Part shown: piece by piece, positions 40,722-53,344 of the stretch
Layout: every line of letters starts with the position of its first letter
How positions within the stretch are numbered: position 1 is the stretch's first letter
Assembly: GCA_009746045.1 (NCBI GenBank)
Contig: RPFO01001143.1
Span: 1 to 64,000 of the forward strand
From: Mesostigma viride
Taxonomy: Eukaryota; Streptophyta; Mesostigmatophyceae; Mesostigmatales; Mesostigmataceae
Reading direction: 5' to 3'
Length of the DNA: 64,000 nt
Made by a program: the position numbers and the translations under genes
Notes under the pieces: model-generated
What the model was told of the DNA's origin: nothing
Seen by the model: the letters and a program-made list of their open reading frames with translations, nothing else
Database searches by the model: none

Positions 40722-42566
40722 TTAAACTCGTGCTCCCGTTGGGGAGTCACGGAGCACCGAAGTGCTTTTAATCCCTGTGTGTGCACTACAGGAGAAAGGG
40801 CAGAGACCCCCAGTCTCCTTCATGCCAAAGGCATGCCACAGCTGCAATCGGGCGCGGCTAGCTAAAAGGACAGGCTAACGATCCGGCAAACTGTGGGTGC
40901 AATAAGACCCATGTGAGCATATCATAGCAAGGAGCGTGGGCAGGTAATCTGAACATAGCCAGGGCGTATGTTCATTTGCGGAGTGCCTGATCAAATAGCC
41001 AGGGCGTAGCATGGCTGTACTAGGACTAGGCTGAGGCTATGGCTGGTTGTGTACCGTGCGTTGGCGGCACGTGACTAGGTGTGGTGGCACAGCTAGGCAA
41101 CATTCTAGGCATGGCTGCCTTAGCGGCAGTGACGCCAATGGTTACAAGCTAGGGCTATTGCTATTCTAGCCCGCTGGGGGCGTCCACATCTTGTGGTTGA
41201 TCATCAGGTCCCCGCCCCTCCAGTACACCTTGGGCTTCTGGGGGTCCTGCTTATGGCGGAGGTATTCCGGCCACAGGTCGCGTCGCTGCTGTTGCTGAGC
41301 GGGGGTGAGGTCGTCATCCAGCGTCCAGGTGAGGTCGTGCAACCGCTTGCGACGAGAGAGGAACCGCTGCTTATCCTCAGGGGAGGGGAAGGTGAGTAGG
41401 ACTGGTGGGGGAGCCGCCTTGTCCCGTGAGTGGGGAAGGCGGTGGCACCCACGCAGTTCTACCTCACCTACCAGGCCCATGAGGGTAAGAAGCTGGTTCT
41501 TGAGCTCGTCAGCAATTAGAGAGGTTGACGTCTCACCTGGCTTCTGGGGGAAGCGACGTAGCACCACTCGGCACTCGCGGCGAGCGCGGTCGGTGACCTC
41601 CCGTTGCTGGGCCTGGCGGTGGTCCTCCAGCTCCTGGAGCTTTGTGGCGATGGCGTCGGTGGTGGAGGCGGTCGCTGACCGCAGCAGGTCTGCGTAGGAG
41701 AGCGGCGGGAGGTCGCCAGCATCCTGCCGGGGTGGCTGGGATGCAATGGTGGCCGTCTGCTCCGCTATCTTGGGGACCTGTGTGGCCAGGGCCTCGGTGT
41801 GGGCGGTGATGGCCTCAAGCTTCTTCAGGAGCACGCCACACTTGCCCTCCACCTGGTTAAGGCGAGAGACAAGTGCCGCATGCGTTTCCGAAGCCTGCGC
41901 CGCGGTGTGTAGCGCCGTGAACTGGGGTTGTAGCTTGTGGACGACCTTGGTTTCCACGTTGGAGACCCGGGCCTCGACCGTGTTGAGCGTGGTGTTCAGC
42001 GATGTCAGCTGCTCGGCCAGCGGCCAGGTCACGTACTGCTCCTCCAGCACTGCGCGGATGTCATCCTTGCAGAGGGAGGAAGCCGATGGGGCTGCCGGCT
42101 GTGCGGGGGCTGGGGTGCGGAGCGTGCGGGTGATGTCGGTGAGGCGGAGCTGGAAATGGCTGGTCAAGATAGCCAGGCGTTGTTGTAATTCGTTCAAAGC
42201 ATAGAGCCAGGACATGTCTCCATTGTAGTCGATAGCCGCCCCCTTCACGAAGAGCTTCCGCTCCTGTTCGAGGAACTGGAGAACCTCAATGCATTCCTGC
42301 GGCGACAATGCTTGCCACCCGGTGAGGGAGAATCCTCGGTCGCCGGGGAGGAACTGTATCCATTTGCGAGCGTGGCAGGGTTTCTTGGGCTCAGGCGAGG
42401 CGCTGGGCGATGGGTTTGCTGGCGGTGGGTTGGCAGGCCCAGACGGCTGGTAATTGGCGGGTAAGCCTGGCGGCTGAACAATGGCGAGGGCGAGAGGGTT
42501 GGGCTGGGCGCTGGGAAGCTGTGCCAGCGCCTTTTCCAGCCCTCGTTTTGCTTTGGTAGTCGTCAT
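40722..42566 (-). mobile_element. ORF1-only LINE unit, family 2, with intact 3' end
   Basis: On the minus strand the unit runs from the ORF1 start (42,566) through the stop at 41,166, then a ~430-bp UTR. The hairpin CTCCC-CAAC-GGGAG follows (40,733-40,746 on the plus strand as CTCCCGTTGGGGAG), then the TTAATTAATT tail ending near 40,722. No reverse transcriptase lies between stop and tail. It is the least damaged LINE unit in the window. Confidence 0.85.
41166..42566 (-). CDS. LINE ORF1 RNA-binding protein (family 2), intact 466 aa
   Basis: This is a retrotransposon ORF1 protein, expected to coat the element's RNA. It starts at ATG (MTTTKAKRGL). Residues 30-70 are Pro-rich (SPSASPEPKK). Residues ~160-315 are predicted helical with a long coiled coil (TTLNTVEARVSNVETKV; later HTEALATQVPKIAEQTATI). 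Residues ~329-408 form an RRM-like part (CRVVLRRFPQ as strand 1; PPPVLLTFPSPEDKQRFL as the RNP-like strand, then RRKRL). Residues ~415-466 give the L1 C-terminal domain-like DDDLTPAQQQQRR, VYWRGGDLMINHK. This architecture follows L1 ORF1p (Transposase_22). No zinc knuckle is seen. The frame is fully open, unlike the copy at 25 kb, so insertion was probably recent. Confidence 0.85.
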   Translation of the reverse strand: MTTTKAKRGLEKALAQLPSAQPNPLALAIVQPPGLPANYQPSGPANPPPANPSPSASPEPKKPCHARKWIQFLPGDRGFSLTGWQALSPQECIEVLQFLEQERKLFVKGAAIDYNGDMSWLYALNELQQRLAILTSHFQLRLTDITRTLRTPAPAQPAAPSASSLCKDDIRAVLEEQYVTWPLAEQLTSLNTTLNTVEARVSNVETKVVHKLQPQFTALHTAAQASETHAALVSRLNQVEGKCGVLLKKLEAITAHTEALATQVPKIAEQTATIASQPPRQDAGDLPPLSYADLLRSATASTTDAIATKLQELEDHRQAQQREVTDRARRECRVVLRRFPQKPGETSTSLIADELKNQLLTLMGLVGEVELRGCHRLPHSRDKAAPPPVLLTFPSPEDKQRFLSRRKRLHDLTWTLDDDLTPAQQQQRRDLWPEYLRHKQDPQKPKVYWRGGDLMINHKMWTPPAG

Positions 42567-43100
42567 AGCTGGTCACGTGCGTAACTTTGTCTATACTGCG
42601 TGGCAGCCGTAACCGTTTATACTGGCAAGTGCGTCTTAGAAAGGCGCATCGAATGCAAGTGGTCTGACCGAATTTGGGGCTCAGACGCAAAAGATCTGAA
42701 CTCCGCCGTCAGCCATACCGCCGTCAGCCATTGTCGTCACATGTGGATGCTCACGCAATCTCTATTCTACGGAGGAGCTTGCTGAACATAATATTGCCAG
42801 CTGTTGCATGCATTGCTAGAAAGGTCATTTTACACGTGCACCCACAGCATGCCAAGTAATGTAGCTGCAAATTACTCAACAGGCGGCATGGCGCTTATGC
42901 GGTTGCGCGCCCTCATTTCGGTATCGCTAGGAGGTAGTGGCACCTCCCTGCACAATCTCTGCCTGACCTTGTCAGCCTTCATGCACTGTGTCAACATGGA
43001 CACCCCCATACCCTTGCCCTTGGCATCACAGCCAAGCTTTCGACGGTGGTTGGTGAAGCTCTTGGTGTCCTCCTTGCGCATGTGGTGCATGTGCAAGTTA
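42567..43100. other. No gene recognised; possible 5' UTR of the ORF1 unit
   Basis: Open frames are short. If the ORF1 unit has a 5' UTR it would lie immediately right of 42,566, but no second copy is available to set a boundary. Confidence 0.4.
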
Positions 43101-43103
43101 CTA

Positions 43104-44715
<1,612 letters not shown>

Positions 44716-45384
44716 AGGGAGGGAGGGAGGGAGGGAGGGAGGGAGGGGAGGGAGGGAGGGAGGGAGGGAGGGAGGGAGGGAGGGAGGGAGGGAGGGAGGG
44801 AGGGAGGGAGGGAGGGAGGGAGGGAGGGAGGGAGGGAGGGAGGGAGGGAGGAGGGAGGGAGGGAGGGAGGGAGGGAGGAGGAGGGAGGGAGGGAGGGAGG
44901 GAGGGAGGGAGGGAGGGAGGGGAGGGAGGGAGGGAGGGAGGGAGGGAGGGAGGGAGGGAGGGAGGGAGGGAGGGAGGGAGGGAGGGAGGGAGGGAGGGAG
45001 GGAGGGAGGGAGGGAGGAGGGAGGGAGGGAGGAGGGAGGGAGGGAGGGAGGGAGGGAGGGAGGGAGGGAGGGAGGGAGGGAGGGAGGGAGGGAGGGAGGG
45101 AGGGAGGGAGGGAGGGAGGGAGGGAGGGAGGGAGGGAGGGAGGGAGGGAGGGAGGGAGGGGGAGGGAGGGAGGGAGGAGGAGGGAGGGAGGGAGGGAGGG
45201 AGGGAGGGAGGGAGGAGGGAGGGAGGGAGGGAGGGAGGGAGGGAGGAGGGAGGGAGGGAGGGAGGGAGGGAGGGAGGGAGGGAGGGAGGGAGGGAGGGAG
45301 GGAGGGAGGGAGGGAGGGAGGGGGGAGGGAGGGAGGGAGGAGGGAGGGAGGGAGGGAGGGAGGGAGGGAGGGAGGGAGGGAGGG
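44716..45384 (+). repeat. (GGGA)n purine satellite
   Basis: About 670 bp of GGGA (TCCC on the other strand) carry scattered losses or gains of one base (GGA or GGGGA). The tract is pure purine on one strand and could form triplex or G-quadruplex structures. It follows directly on the GTGN chain through TCCACGAGTGAGTTCACGA. Confidence 0.98.
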
Positions 45385-46435
45385 GATCGGTCACTCACGG
45401 CAGTTTATTCCCACCCCAGCAGGGCCCCTCCCTCACATCCGGCTGCAAAATCTGCTTGATGTCGCTTCTCTCTAGAATAAGCCGCACAGCCCTAATGCGA
45501 GCAAACGGCTCGCCATCATACTGTCGCTCACTGATGCTTTATACGCGCTTTCCGTAAGATGAAAACATGACGGAAAAGAGAGACTCGGGGAAAGGGGATA
45601 CGGTGAAATACTTGTCTGCTATTCAACAGCGAAGAAATTCGCACCTGAATGTGCACATACCACTCCGTCACGTCGACAACGGTCTTGCATCGCAACCGTG
45701 TCACAGACACGGCAGCAAAAATTGCTGGCTGCATTGACATGCTCGCCGCAGTTAACGAACGTGCGGAGGTGCGTTTTAGCCCCTGACGCCATGGCGTCTT
45801 TGATGCCAAGAACGCCTGCAAAAGACACGATATCGGGCACACTGAAAGCACTTAAAAACGAATTACGGTATGCGACGCCTGGCCCAGCCTAGAAATTGGA
45901 TAAAAAATCGCGCCAGCTCGGTTAAAGCAACCTGAGCCGGTAATGAAAAAAGTGCTTCGGTCAAGGCCTTAAAAACTAAAAAATGCGTCGATTAGTGTCT
46001 TTAAAAACCAGATGTTAGGGCGACTTTCATCGGGAAATTTTTTTGCTGCAGGTAGGTGGGGTCGAGAGAAAATCGGCGACAAAACAGCTAGGCACCTACC
46101 TGTGAATGACGCCAAAATGCCGAAGGACTCCGCAGAATTTGTGGCAAAAAAAAATAACGGCATATATGACCCTAGGAGCATACACTAAAATTTCCAGCCT
46201 CGATACTGCCTTTTTATTCGCTCACGATAGCCTGCCAGGCCGCCATGCCTGTCGGTGGAAATTCGGTCACCGTCGTGCACGCATACACCAAAAATCTCAT
46301 TTCGCGCCACTTTTCGGGTCCTCGATCCTTACGAGGCTGCATTTTGGCGGGGCTCGGACCGTTGTGTGAAAGCCTTGATGTATTACGTCAACAAAAATGG
46401 ATACCACGGGCAGCGGAAAACTGGCATTATATCAG
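45385..46435. other. No gene recognised
   Basis: Small open frames on both strands have no recognisable motif. A segment GCTAGGCACCTACC (46,089-46,102) also occurs inside the TTAA element near 32,070, so part of this stretch may derive from a related element. Confidence 0.4.
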
Positions 46436-46439
46436 TCAG

Positions 46440-47215
46440 CAAATGCGACGCACCTTCTCCACCAGCCGGCGCGCGACAAACACAGCCATGATGATCAAAG
46501 CCAGTGTTACGGCCACTACGGAAACCCATCTCGGAGACTCACCCAGGTGTGGGTCCAGCGCGGCGCGGAGCCTGCGCAGCATTGCATGCGCATGAGAACC
46601 TTTGAGCACGGCGCTCGATCTGGAGGCAGACACCCCGATATGAAGTGAGACAACGATGCTTGGATGCATGGCGATCCAACGCCGTGGAAGGACTAGGCCG
46701 GGTATAGTATAACTTGTGATGCACAGCCATGAAAGCTAGTGTTACGGCCACTACGGAAACCCATATCGGAGACTGAGTCACCCAGGTGTGGGTCCAGCGC
46801 GGGGCGGAGCCTGCGCAGCATTGCATGTGCATGAGAACCTTCAGCACGGCTCTCTGGAGGCGCAGACACCCCGATATATGAAGTGAGACAACTATGCTTG
46901 GATGCATGGCGATCCAACGCCGTGGAAGGACTAGGGTATAGTTGTCTGAGAGGAAAGACGCGAAGGCCGCGGGAGCCGCGTGGCTATCTCTAGGAAGACC
47001 TGCATGGAGGGAGTCTGACAGAGGGTAACAAGAAAGATCAGTATAGTTATACGTACCGGGGTTGACCAGCAGCAGTTAACCCTTCTTGTATACTGCATCA
47101 TGACTCCCAGATCGATGGCCGTCTGCCACTCAGCAGGCGCGGAGGCTCATCGATTTATAAGAGAGCAAAACACGGTTGCAGAACGCCAGCAGAAGCTACC
47201 GCACCGCCAGCTCAG
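46440..47215 (-). pseudogene. LINE reverse transcriptase fragments, partly duplicated
   Basis: On the minus strand 47,075-47,215 matches the pre-finger part of ORF2 (compare 22,407-22,510: TTCTGCTGGCGTTCTGCAAC and CTGCTGAGTGGCAGACGGCC). Next, 46,935-47,065 is unrelated sequence. Then 46,727-46,910 and 46,470-46,670 are two tandem copies of the segment coding the finger region up to the MAVFVARRLVE motif (compare 22,560-22,700). Both copies also carry the same flank TGCATGGCGATCCAACGCC. The frames are broken. Confidence 0.75.
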
Positions 47216-47786
47216 GGGTCCATGCGCATGACACGCAATTGCTTGTTTACTCACTTATGAAGCTAGCTAGTGCATGCTATATAGTCTCGAGGGCGGCCCT
47301 GTGTCCTTCTCGTTCTGTGTATAATAGTAGGGGGTTCATTCCTTACTTTATATTGGCACCCATGTGTGACACAGTCACGTTCTTATTAATTAATTAACTT
47401 CTAAAGAGAGAACCTCGACAAGCAAGACCTATAGTTTCTTTAATTGAGCCAAGCACTGAGTAGTATTATTGATTGATTCTGATACATAGTAAAGTATATT
47501 GTGAATTTAGTCATAGTAGTTACATCGCAGCCATGAATTGCCCATTAGGCCCCAGAAGTTGTAATTTCTTAAGAACTAACGTATTGATGCAGGCCGGGCC
47601 ACAAAAGAAAGCACACAGTCTGCATGCCGCATTTTTGTGATGCTCCCATGGTATGGCTACGTATACTATACTTGCCAACCCGCCGGACCCATGCAGTGAC
47701 ATCCACTGGAATGGGTAACACTACAGTTATTGGCTTCAATGTCTAGATGAGCTCCACTGGATCAAGGCCCCTGCAGCAATCACCGG
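47216..47786. other. No gene recognised; 3' flank of the gene at 47.8-48.7 kb
   Basis: A TTAATTAATTAA stretch lies at 47,385-47,397 without the LINE hairpin next to it. The rest is AT-rich single-copy sequence. Confidence 0.45.
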
Positions 47787-48704
47787 TCACGGCACTTTAA
47801 TCCGCAACATCCCTCGGAACTTGCCCCCCCGGCTGAAATGGTCGCGCGTCCGTACTGCAAGCCACAGGCGTTCGCAGGGCACCAAGTAGGACCCATACTT
47901 CTCATTGACGTCCATCACGAGCACAAGGTCCTTTTCGGGAAGATAGGCACCCAGAGGGGACCAGTGGCCAGACGCCAGCTTCAACGTCCGCACCAGCGCG
48001 CTCCGGTCACTAAAGAAGAGCGGCGTGCGGTGGAAGTTGGCCAACAAGCGGCTGGTACCCTTGCGGGGGTTGGACAGTTCGTCGGCGCACAGCTGGCGAA
48101 AGGCAGGCAGCGTCAAGTGTTCGGCCTCAATTGCCTCTATCACCACAAGGGGCGCATCCATGGCCAGTTTCTCCTCCAAAAAATCTCGCAGCTGGGTAAG
48201 TGACAGGGGTCCCGGCATGCGTGGCAGCGGGAGCATTGGCATGCCGGGTAGGGAGCACAGGGCGGTGTTCACGCTGGCGAGCGCACAGAAGCCCTCCATT
48301 GGCTGGAAGACAGTGGAAGTGATTGCGGAAGCTCGCATCGCCTCCTGCAGTAGCAACGGATCTTGATACGTTGCCAGCTTGTTCACGGCGACCGCGTCAC
48401 GGGTGTGAAATTCGTTGCCCATGACGCTCACGATGTGCCGCAATTTCCTCAAGACGAGGAGCCCGGGAACGGACCAAACAAGGGCCACGGCAGCCAAGGA
48501 TGCCCGCCAGGACCTCCAACCGAAGGCATGAGGCAGCATCCACGCGGCCATCGTGGTTAACAATGGAATCGCCAGGCATGCCCCGAGGAACGCAGCGCGG
48601 AAGGCAAAATGGCTTCGGAAGCACTTTGCGTCGCTCGTTAACCCTGCAGCTGGCAAGGTCGAGCCCGCTGCCTTAGAATAAGTACTAGACTTTCCTCTTT
48701 TCAT
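47787..48704 (-). CDS. Phytochelatin-synthase-like protein (papain-fold, peptidase C83 family)
   Basis: Phytochelatin synthases transfer gamma-Glu-Cys between glutathione molecules to make metal-binding peptides; short relatives mainly hydrolyse glutathione. The protein is 305 aa from the ATG at 48,704; an upstream TTG extends the frame by five codons but is not a credible start. Residues ~37-58 and ~69-87 are hydrophobic and look like one or two membrane segments. The catalytic triad is visible: Cys140 in MEGFCALASVNTAL, His247 in SGHWSPLGAY and Asp265 in LVLVMDVNEKYG. RLLANFHRTPLF (219-230) and KFRGMLRI near the end also match the family. It lacks the Cys-rich C-terminal domain of plant enzymes, so it resembles short bacterial-type or PCS-like proteins. 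There are no introns. Glutathione hydrolysis at or across a membrane is inferred. Confidence 0.82.
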   Translation of the reverse strand: MKRGKSSTYSKAAGSTLPAAGLTSDAKCFRSHFAFRAAFLGACLAIPLLTTMAAWMLPHAFGWRSWRASLAAVALVWSVPGLLVLRKLRHIVSVMGNEFHTRDAVAVNKLATYQDPLLLQEAMRASAITSTVFQPMEGFCALASVNTALCSLPGMPMLPLPRMPGPLSLTQLRDFLEEKLAMDAPLVVIEAIEAEHLTLPAFRQLCADELSNPRKGTSRLLANFHRTPLFFSDRSALVRTLKLASGHWSPLGAYLPEKDLVLVMDVNEKYGSYLVPCERLWLAVRTRDHFSRGGKFRGMLRIKVP

Positions 48705-50029
48705 AATGCCGAGCTCCAAATAACATCAGCAACTTCAGCTAAAAACCTATAGTAAAATTGCGCCGGGGCTGCGGCGCCGGCGCTCATGCGGCCAGGCGCA
48801 GTATATGATCATATATATGTGCAGTACTCATCAGTACGTCATGATACATAACTCAAACAAAAAAAGCGCCGGCCGCAATGTGTACCATAATGTTGACCAT
48901 GTAATCACATGCATCAAACAAACCATTAACAGATCACGATGATCACGATAGACGTACGCGATAGGCGCGCGCTGGCCACGTCATAATTGGCCCTGTGAAG
49001 CCGGAAAACGGGGTGGATGATTCCGTTCACGAGCGACCCACGCGGGCAAAGTCGACGTCAGTTACAATATATATTCATATATACAGGCTGACCGTCCGAT
49101 CCACGGATCATTCAACCACCTGCATGCAGCGCGCCGCGCGGAAAAGCGGCCGCGGGGCGCGTGATATATATATATTTCCCGATCGATCTGCAGACCCATA
49201 GCATCTTTCTCTTGAATTTTAGGCAATTTATCTTGCGCGCACTCACATATATACTTGCTTCGTCTTGATCACCGTGATGTCTAAGTCAAAACGTCTAAGC
49301 TAGCGCATTTTTTTCATCGAGTTTGGTTTGCGTTGATGCACCTCGACGTGGTCGACTAGCTTAGAGGTGCAGCCAGCTTGCATGTTGTGTACCGTGCGCG
49401 CCTCACAATTTAACAAATTGCCGACGGTTTCGGTATGATAGTTTGCCGACGGTTTCTACAGGCTGGGTGATGGCCGGCTTGACTTCGCACGTTGACAATT
49501 GGAAATTCGGGGCACACGCCTCGCAAACGATCGCATCTCTACTACCAAGCGGTATCGGAATGCATTCCCGCGCATCTTGTCCCGTACAAAATATCGTCAA
49601 TCTGGTGTCCACGGGGGCAGTTGCCGGAGCAGATGACCAGTCAACGCTGCTTTCCTGGATCCTCGCTGAAACCAGATTGGCTGATAGGTACTTTTAGAGG
49701 GAGAGTTTACCGGTTGAGTTGAGTTGATTCCCGCGCCGGTGTCCGACAGTTTGTCGGTAGGATAGGCAGGAGGCCACGCCAGCGGTTCCACGGGACAAGG
49801 AGTGGGTGATGACTTGGAAGTCAGCAGCACGCCCCTTAGTTATGATGCCATACGAATCGCTGACCACGTCATAGTTGAATCTTTTGGTAACATAATGACT
49901 GACAAAGTCAGAGTTTGATCTTGCGCACGCCTGACAGCAGAGGTACGCGCCGGATACAGAATTTTTTACAGTACATAATCATGAGTAATCATGTAGTTAG
50001 CTGTTCGTCGAGGTCGCAACTCGCAAGTA
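48705..50029. other. Upstream region of PCS-like gene and single-copy sequence
   Basis: The first few hundred bases to the right of 48,704 are the expected promoter side of the minus-strand gene. No clear TATA box or other site is claimed. Short AT-repeat runs (TATATATATA near 49,164) and small open frames follow. No gene is recognised. Confidence 0.45.
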
Positions 50030-50563
50030 CACCCCCCCCACACAAGTTTAAGATTGGGGTCCGGCCGACCCAGGGCTGCGATCTTAAACTTAAGATCAAA
50101 TCCAGGGTTGACGATCTTAAAGTTGAGAGCAGTAGGCGATATTCTGGCGGAGCCAATTTTCGGAAGAACCGTTAGGTTCGCCAGAATTGGCGAAGCTTAT
50201 AAGGCCGTACACGTGAGAAAACATAGGAATAGGGGATGAAAATCCGTCAATCCATCCATCCATACATACATACATCCACCGAATTTGTCCCGAATTTGCA
50301 AGCATAAGGGTGAGGTTCTTCCGAAAATTGGCTCCGCCGTAGAGTTTCAACGGGCAAGTTGCAAACACGCACGTTACTTGATACACCTGATGCGGTATAC
50401 ACGAGTACATACACACTATCAATATCGATTACCACTTACCAGCTATTTGTACCTACTTTAAGATCTTTTGCCCCAAACCAGCCCTGCGATCTTAAACCTG
50501 AAATTCCTAAATCCAGGGTCTCAAGATCTTAATCCTGGGAATCTTAAACGTGTGGGGGGGGTG
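50030..50563. mobile_element. TA-flanked MITE (Tc1/mariner-like), with nested inverted repeat
   Basis: The ends are CACCCCCCCCACAC...GTTTAAGATT and the complement AATCTTAAAC...GTGTGGGGGGGGTG, with TA just outside each (50,028-50,029 and 50,564-50,565). ATCTTAA motifs recur in both subterminal parts. Inside, GGCGGAGCCAATTTTCGGAA (about 50,144) and its complement (about 50,319) form a second inverted pair, so another small element may be nested. No transposase frame. TA duplication is the hallmark of Tc1/mariner, but a 2-bp duplication is weak evidence alone. Confidence 0.75.
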
Positions 50564-51737
50564 TAGGCAGCACCTCACTTGTAATTAGTGCGAAAATGGG
50601 CTCCGCCGGAGTATGTCTGCATCAGGTTACACTAGTGGGGAGAACTGAGAAACGGGGGTTTCGACAGCCATGCCCAACAATGGCTTACTCCAGATAGAGT
50701 GGCTACCTTGGTCAAGAAAGGCCCCGTTCTAAACAGTTCGGACAATTTTCGTGAACTTTCTGGATAGTAAAAATATACCCATTTCCATGGAGAAAAATTA
50801 TATGTCTGCAATTTTTTTATTGCAGCGCTAGCGGCAGCGTGCAGCGGCGAATATTATTCGATGGCGAGAAGTCCTTATCAATGGCTGCTAAGAATAACGG
50901 CAGTTGCACGCTAGAACTGAACATCTCCCAAGGCACGATCTCAGAAATATCCGGAAAGAAGCCAATACGACGGCAAGTATCGAGTCAGTCACAATTCAAC
51001 CACGTACTGCAGTACGCGCACGGAACCACTAGATGTCGCTCAAACATGAGCAAGCCAAATTTATCTCTGCCGGACAAGTGCGCGCGAGTTTGTTGTACCT
51101 TCATCTCCTATGCGGACTACTTGTTGTGCATAAGTACGACAAACTAAGGTACCGTCAGCTAGCTACGTCGTGCAGCAATAGAATTGCATCGACAACGTGG
51201 AAAATGAACGGCAACATGTGCATACGTGTAACCGTCTACGCGTAGACGTGGGGCCGTGGCAGCGGTAGTGCTCGCCTCTCGAGAACCCGTTACCTATCTC
51301 ATAAAGCCTAGTGCAGGAAACAGCGAAGGTGACATTGCATAAGATCAAAGTCCTGGCACAATCGCCTCCACCGACAGTATGGCAGGTTTGTGTGCAATCA
51401 ATATGCATGTCTCCTGATGGCATATGCTGGCCAGTCTCAGCTTCCCGGCGCTCTTCCCGTTTGGAGCGTGGTGTCAGGCCGATTAGCTGCCAAACTGTGC
51501 GCGCACCCTCAGCCATTCCATCAAGAGACTGCTGCCTGCGAGGCACCTCGCTTTCATGATGCCAACGGTACAACCAAGACGTGGGACGCGGGTAATTCTG
51601 TATACATAGAGACTCGGCCGCGGTGCTCAGTTCGAAAGGCTATTCGTACTGGCCCCGTCTTATCGCTGACACCTAATATTCTTCCGAGGACTTCGAGAGT
51701 CAACAGCGCTTGCATGGGGGGGCACTGCTGCCAAGAT
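50564..51737. other. No gene recognised
   Basis: CGAAAATGGGCTCCGCCGGA near 50,591 resembles the inner arm of the neighbouring MITE. Open frames at 50,839-51,147 and 51,390-51,737 have no recognisable domains. Confidence 0.4.
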
Positions 51738-52586
51738 ATGGAGGATCTGGCAGCGATTCTGCGAGAGGCGGTCTCCGCGCCGTCCTGCGCCTTTATTCCA
51801 GCAGACGCAAGGCGCCAGCTGCTAGACAATGAAGGGGAAGGCGTGGATGTGGACGACGACAGCCCAGAAGGGAATGCTCATGGTATGTCTGGTAGGTGTT
51901 TATTATACACTACTATTTGCTATTCTCATCTGTTTTCGCTCCAGCGCTGAGTGTCTGGTAGCTGTTGTCATGATTGCCTGCGTTGACTTGACACTCAGCT
52001 GGCCCACACAATCCACAAGTAGTGTTCGAACGTTGCCTACTGGTGGTTCGAACTTTGCCATCTGGTGTGTTGTTAGCATTACATACAGCATTTTTTACTT
52101 GCACTGCTTACTGTTATTACTAATACTATTATTGTTACTCATACTATTTGTTACTATAATTGATTTTATTATTACTACATGATAACTGTTATCTTTGTTA
52201 AGTACTATTTATTACTACTATTATTATAGAATTGTGATGTGTGTGGTGTGTGCATGTGGTTTTGGTGGGGTGGGCTGGCCGGCCGGGGGGGGGACACTTC
52301 CATGTATGTATGTATGTATGTATGTGGTCTCTTCTGCTGGCATTCCCATCAACTGCACCAATATATGTTTATCTACTATTGACTCTTCTGTTTATTAGAT
52401 ATGGACCCAAACATAGTGGTACACTGTGATAGTTCAAAGGGCCATTACCAGATACATATAGTGGGTTGCGCGTGGCCAGGCACTGGGTCTCGTGTTCGTA
52501 TGTCTGGGTTTGGTGTTGGCACACGTCATGCAGGCCCTGCACAACAGCCTCGCCATGCACATCTGCACCGCATGCACAACAGATAA
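51738..52586 (+). CDS. Possible two-exon small gene, unknown product
   Basis: The first exon would be 51,738-51,882: MEDLAAILREAV, an Asp/Glu-rich VDVDDDSPEG segment, then donor TG|GTATGT. A second would start at 52,399 after TTTATTAG, giving DMDPNIVVHCDSSKG and stop at 52,584-52,586. Both junction phases agree (phase 1). The intervening 516 bp are rich in AT trinucleotides. The encoded peptide is about 110 aa and unlike any family I know. A different frame at 52,520-52,670 (MQALHNSLAMHICTACTTD) hints that coding may continue differently. Confidence 0.3.
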
Positions 52587-53344
52587 TGAGACTGGGACAT
52601 CTCTCGCCATGTTGTGCCCCTGGGTGGTATATCCTGATGGCAGGCACCTTGTTTCTGCCTGACACTGCCCCCCGTCGCTGTAACTCTCAGTCAGTTAGAG
52701 GTCCTGCAGCACCAGCGACATGTGTGGGAAGTGCATGAGGGGACGCGGGGGGAGAGGTGTGCCTAACTTTTCAGATGTCACAGTGGCTTAATGGTATTAA
52801 TAGTAGTTGCCGATCAGGTGCGCGTGGCCATAAACCTGTAACAATATAAAACTTACTTCTATTAGCCATGCCACGCCATCTCTGACTCACGGCCCTCGGG
52901 CGGGCGGCCACGTCAACTGTCCATTTGTGCGCGGCCCGGCCTTTGATCTTGGAACCCTGTGGCCGCAGGAAGCCTGGGGCTAGGACCCGTTTCTCCCCTC
53001 CATGGGGATCGGGGTTCAGTTCCTGTCCTCCATGTGGGTCGGGTTGTCCCCCCCAACAGACTTATGTAGGACTGGGTGCCCCTGGATCGTTGTTTTGTTC
53101 CCACCTTCCTGCCAATGGGTGTGTTTACGTCCGCATCGTGCACGTCATTTCCTTACACTACGATCAAAAGTGGTCCATATGATGTGACGCATGGTGGCAG
53201 TATGTGAATCGGGGTGACATGCGATGGGCCACGAATGCCTGCGCAACTGGTGCCCGCTCTGCTTCCTGCAGAATACCTCACTCTGCCTCGTTGCCGGTCA
53301 CACATTCTTGAATCAGTGCGGATGAACCATCCTTGCCGAAATTT
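52587..53344. other. No gene recognised
   Basis: This is intergenic sequence upstream of the ASCH gene. It probably contains that gene's promoter, but no specific site is visible. Confidence 0.4.
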
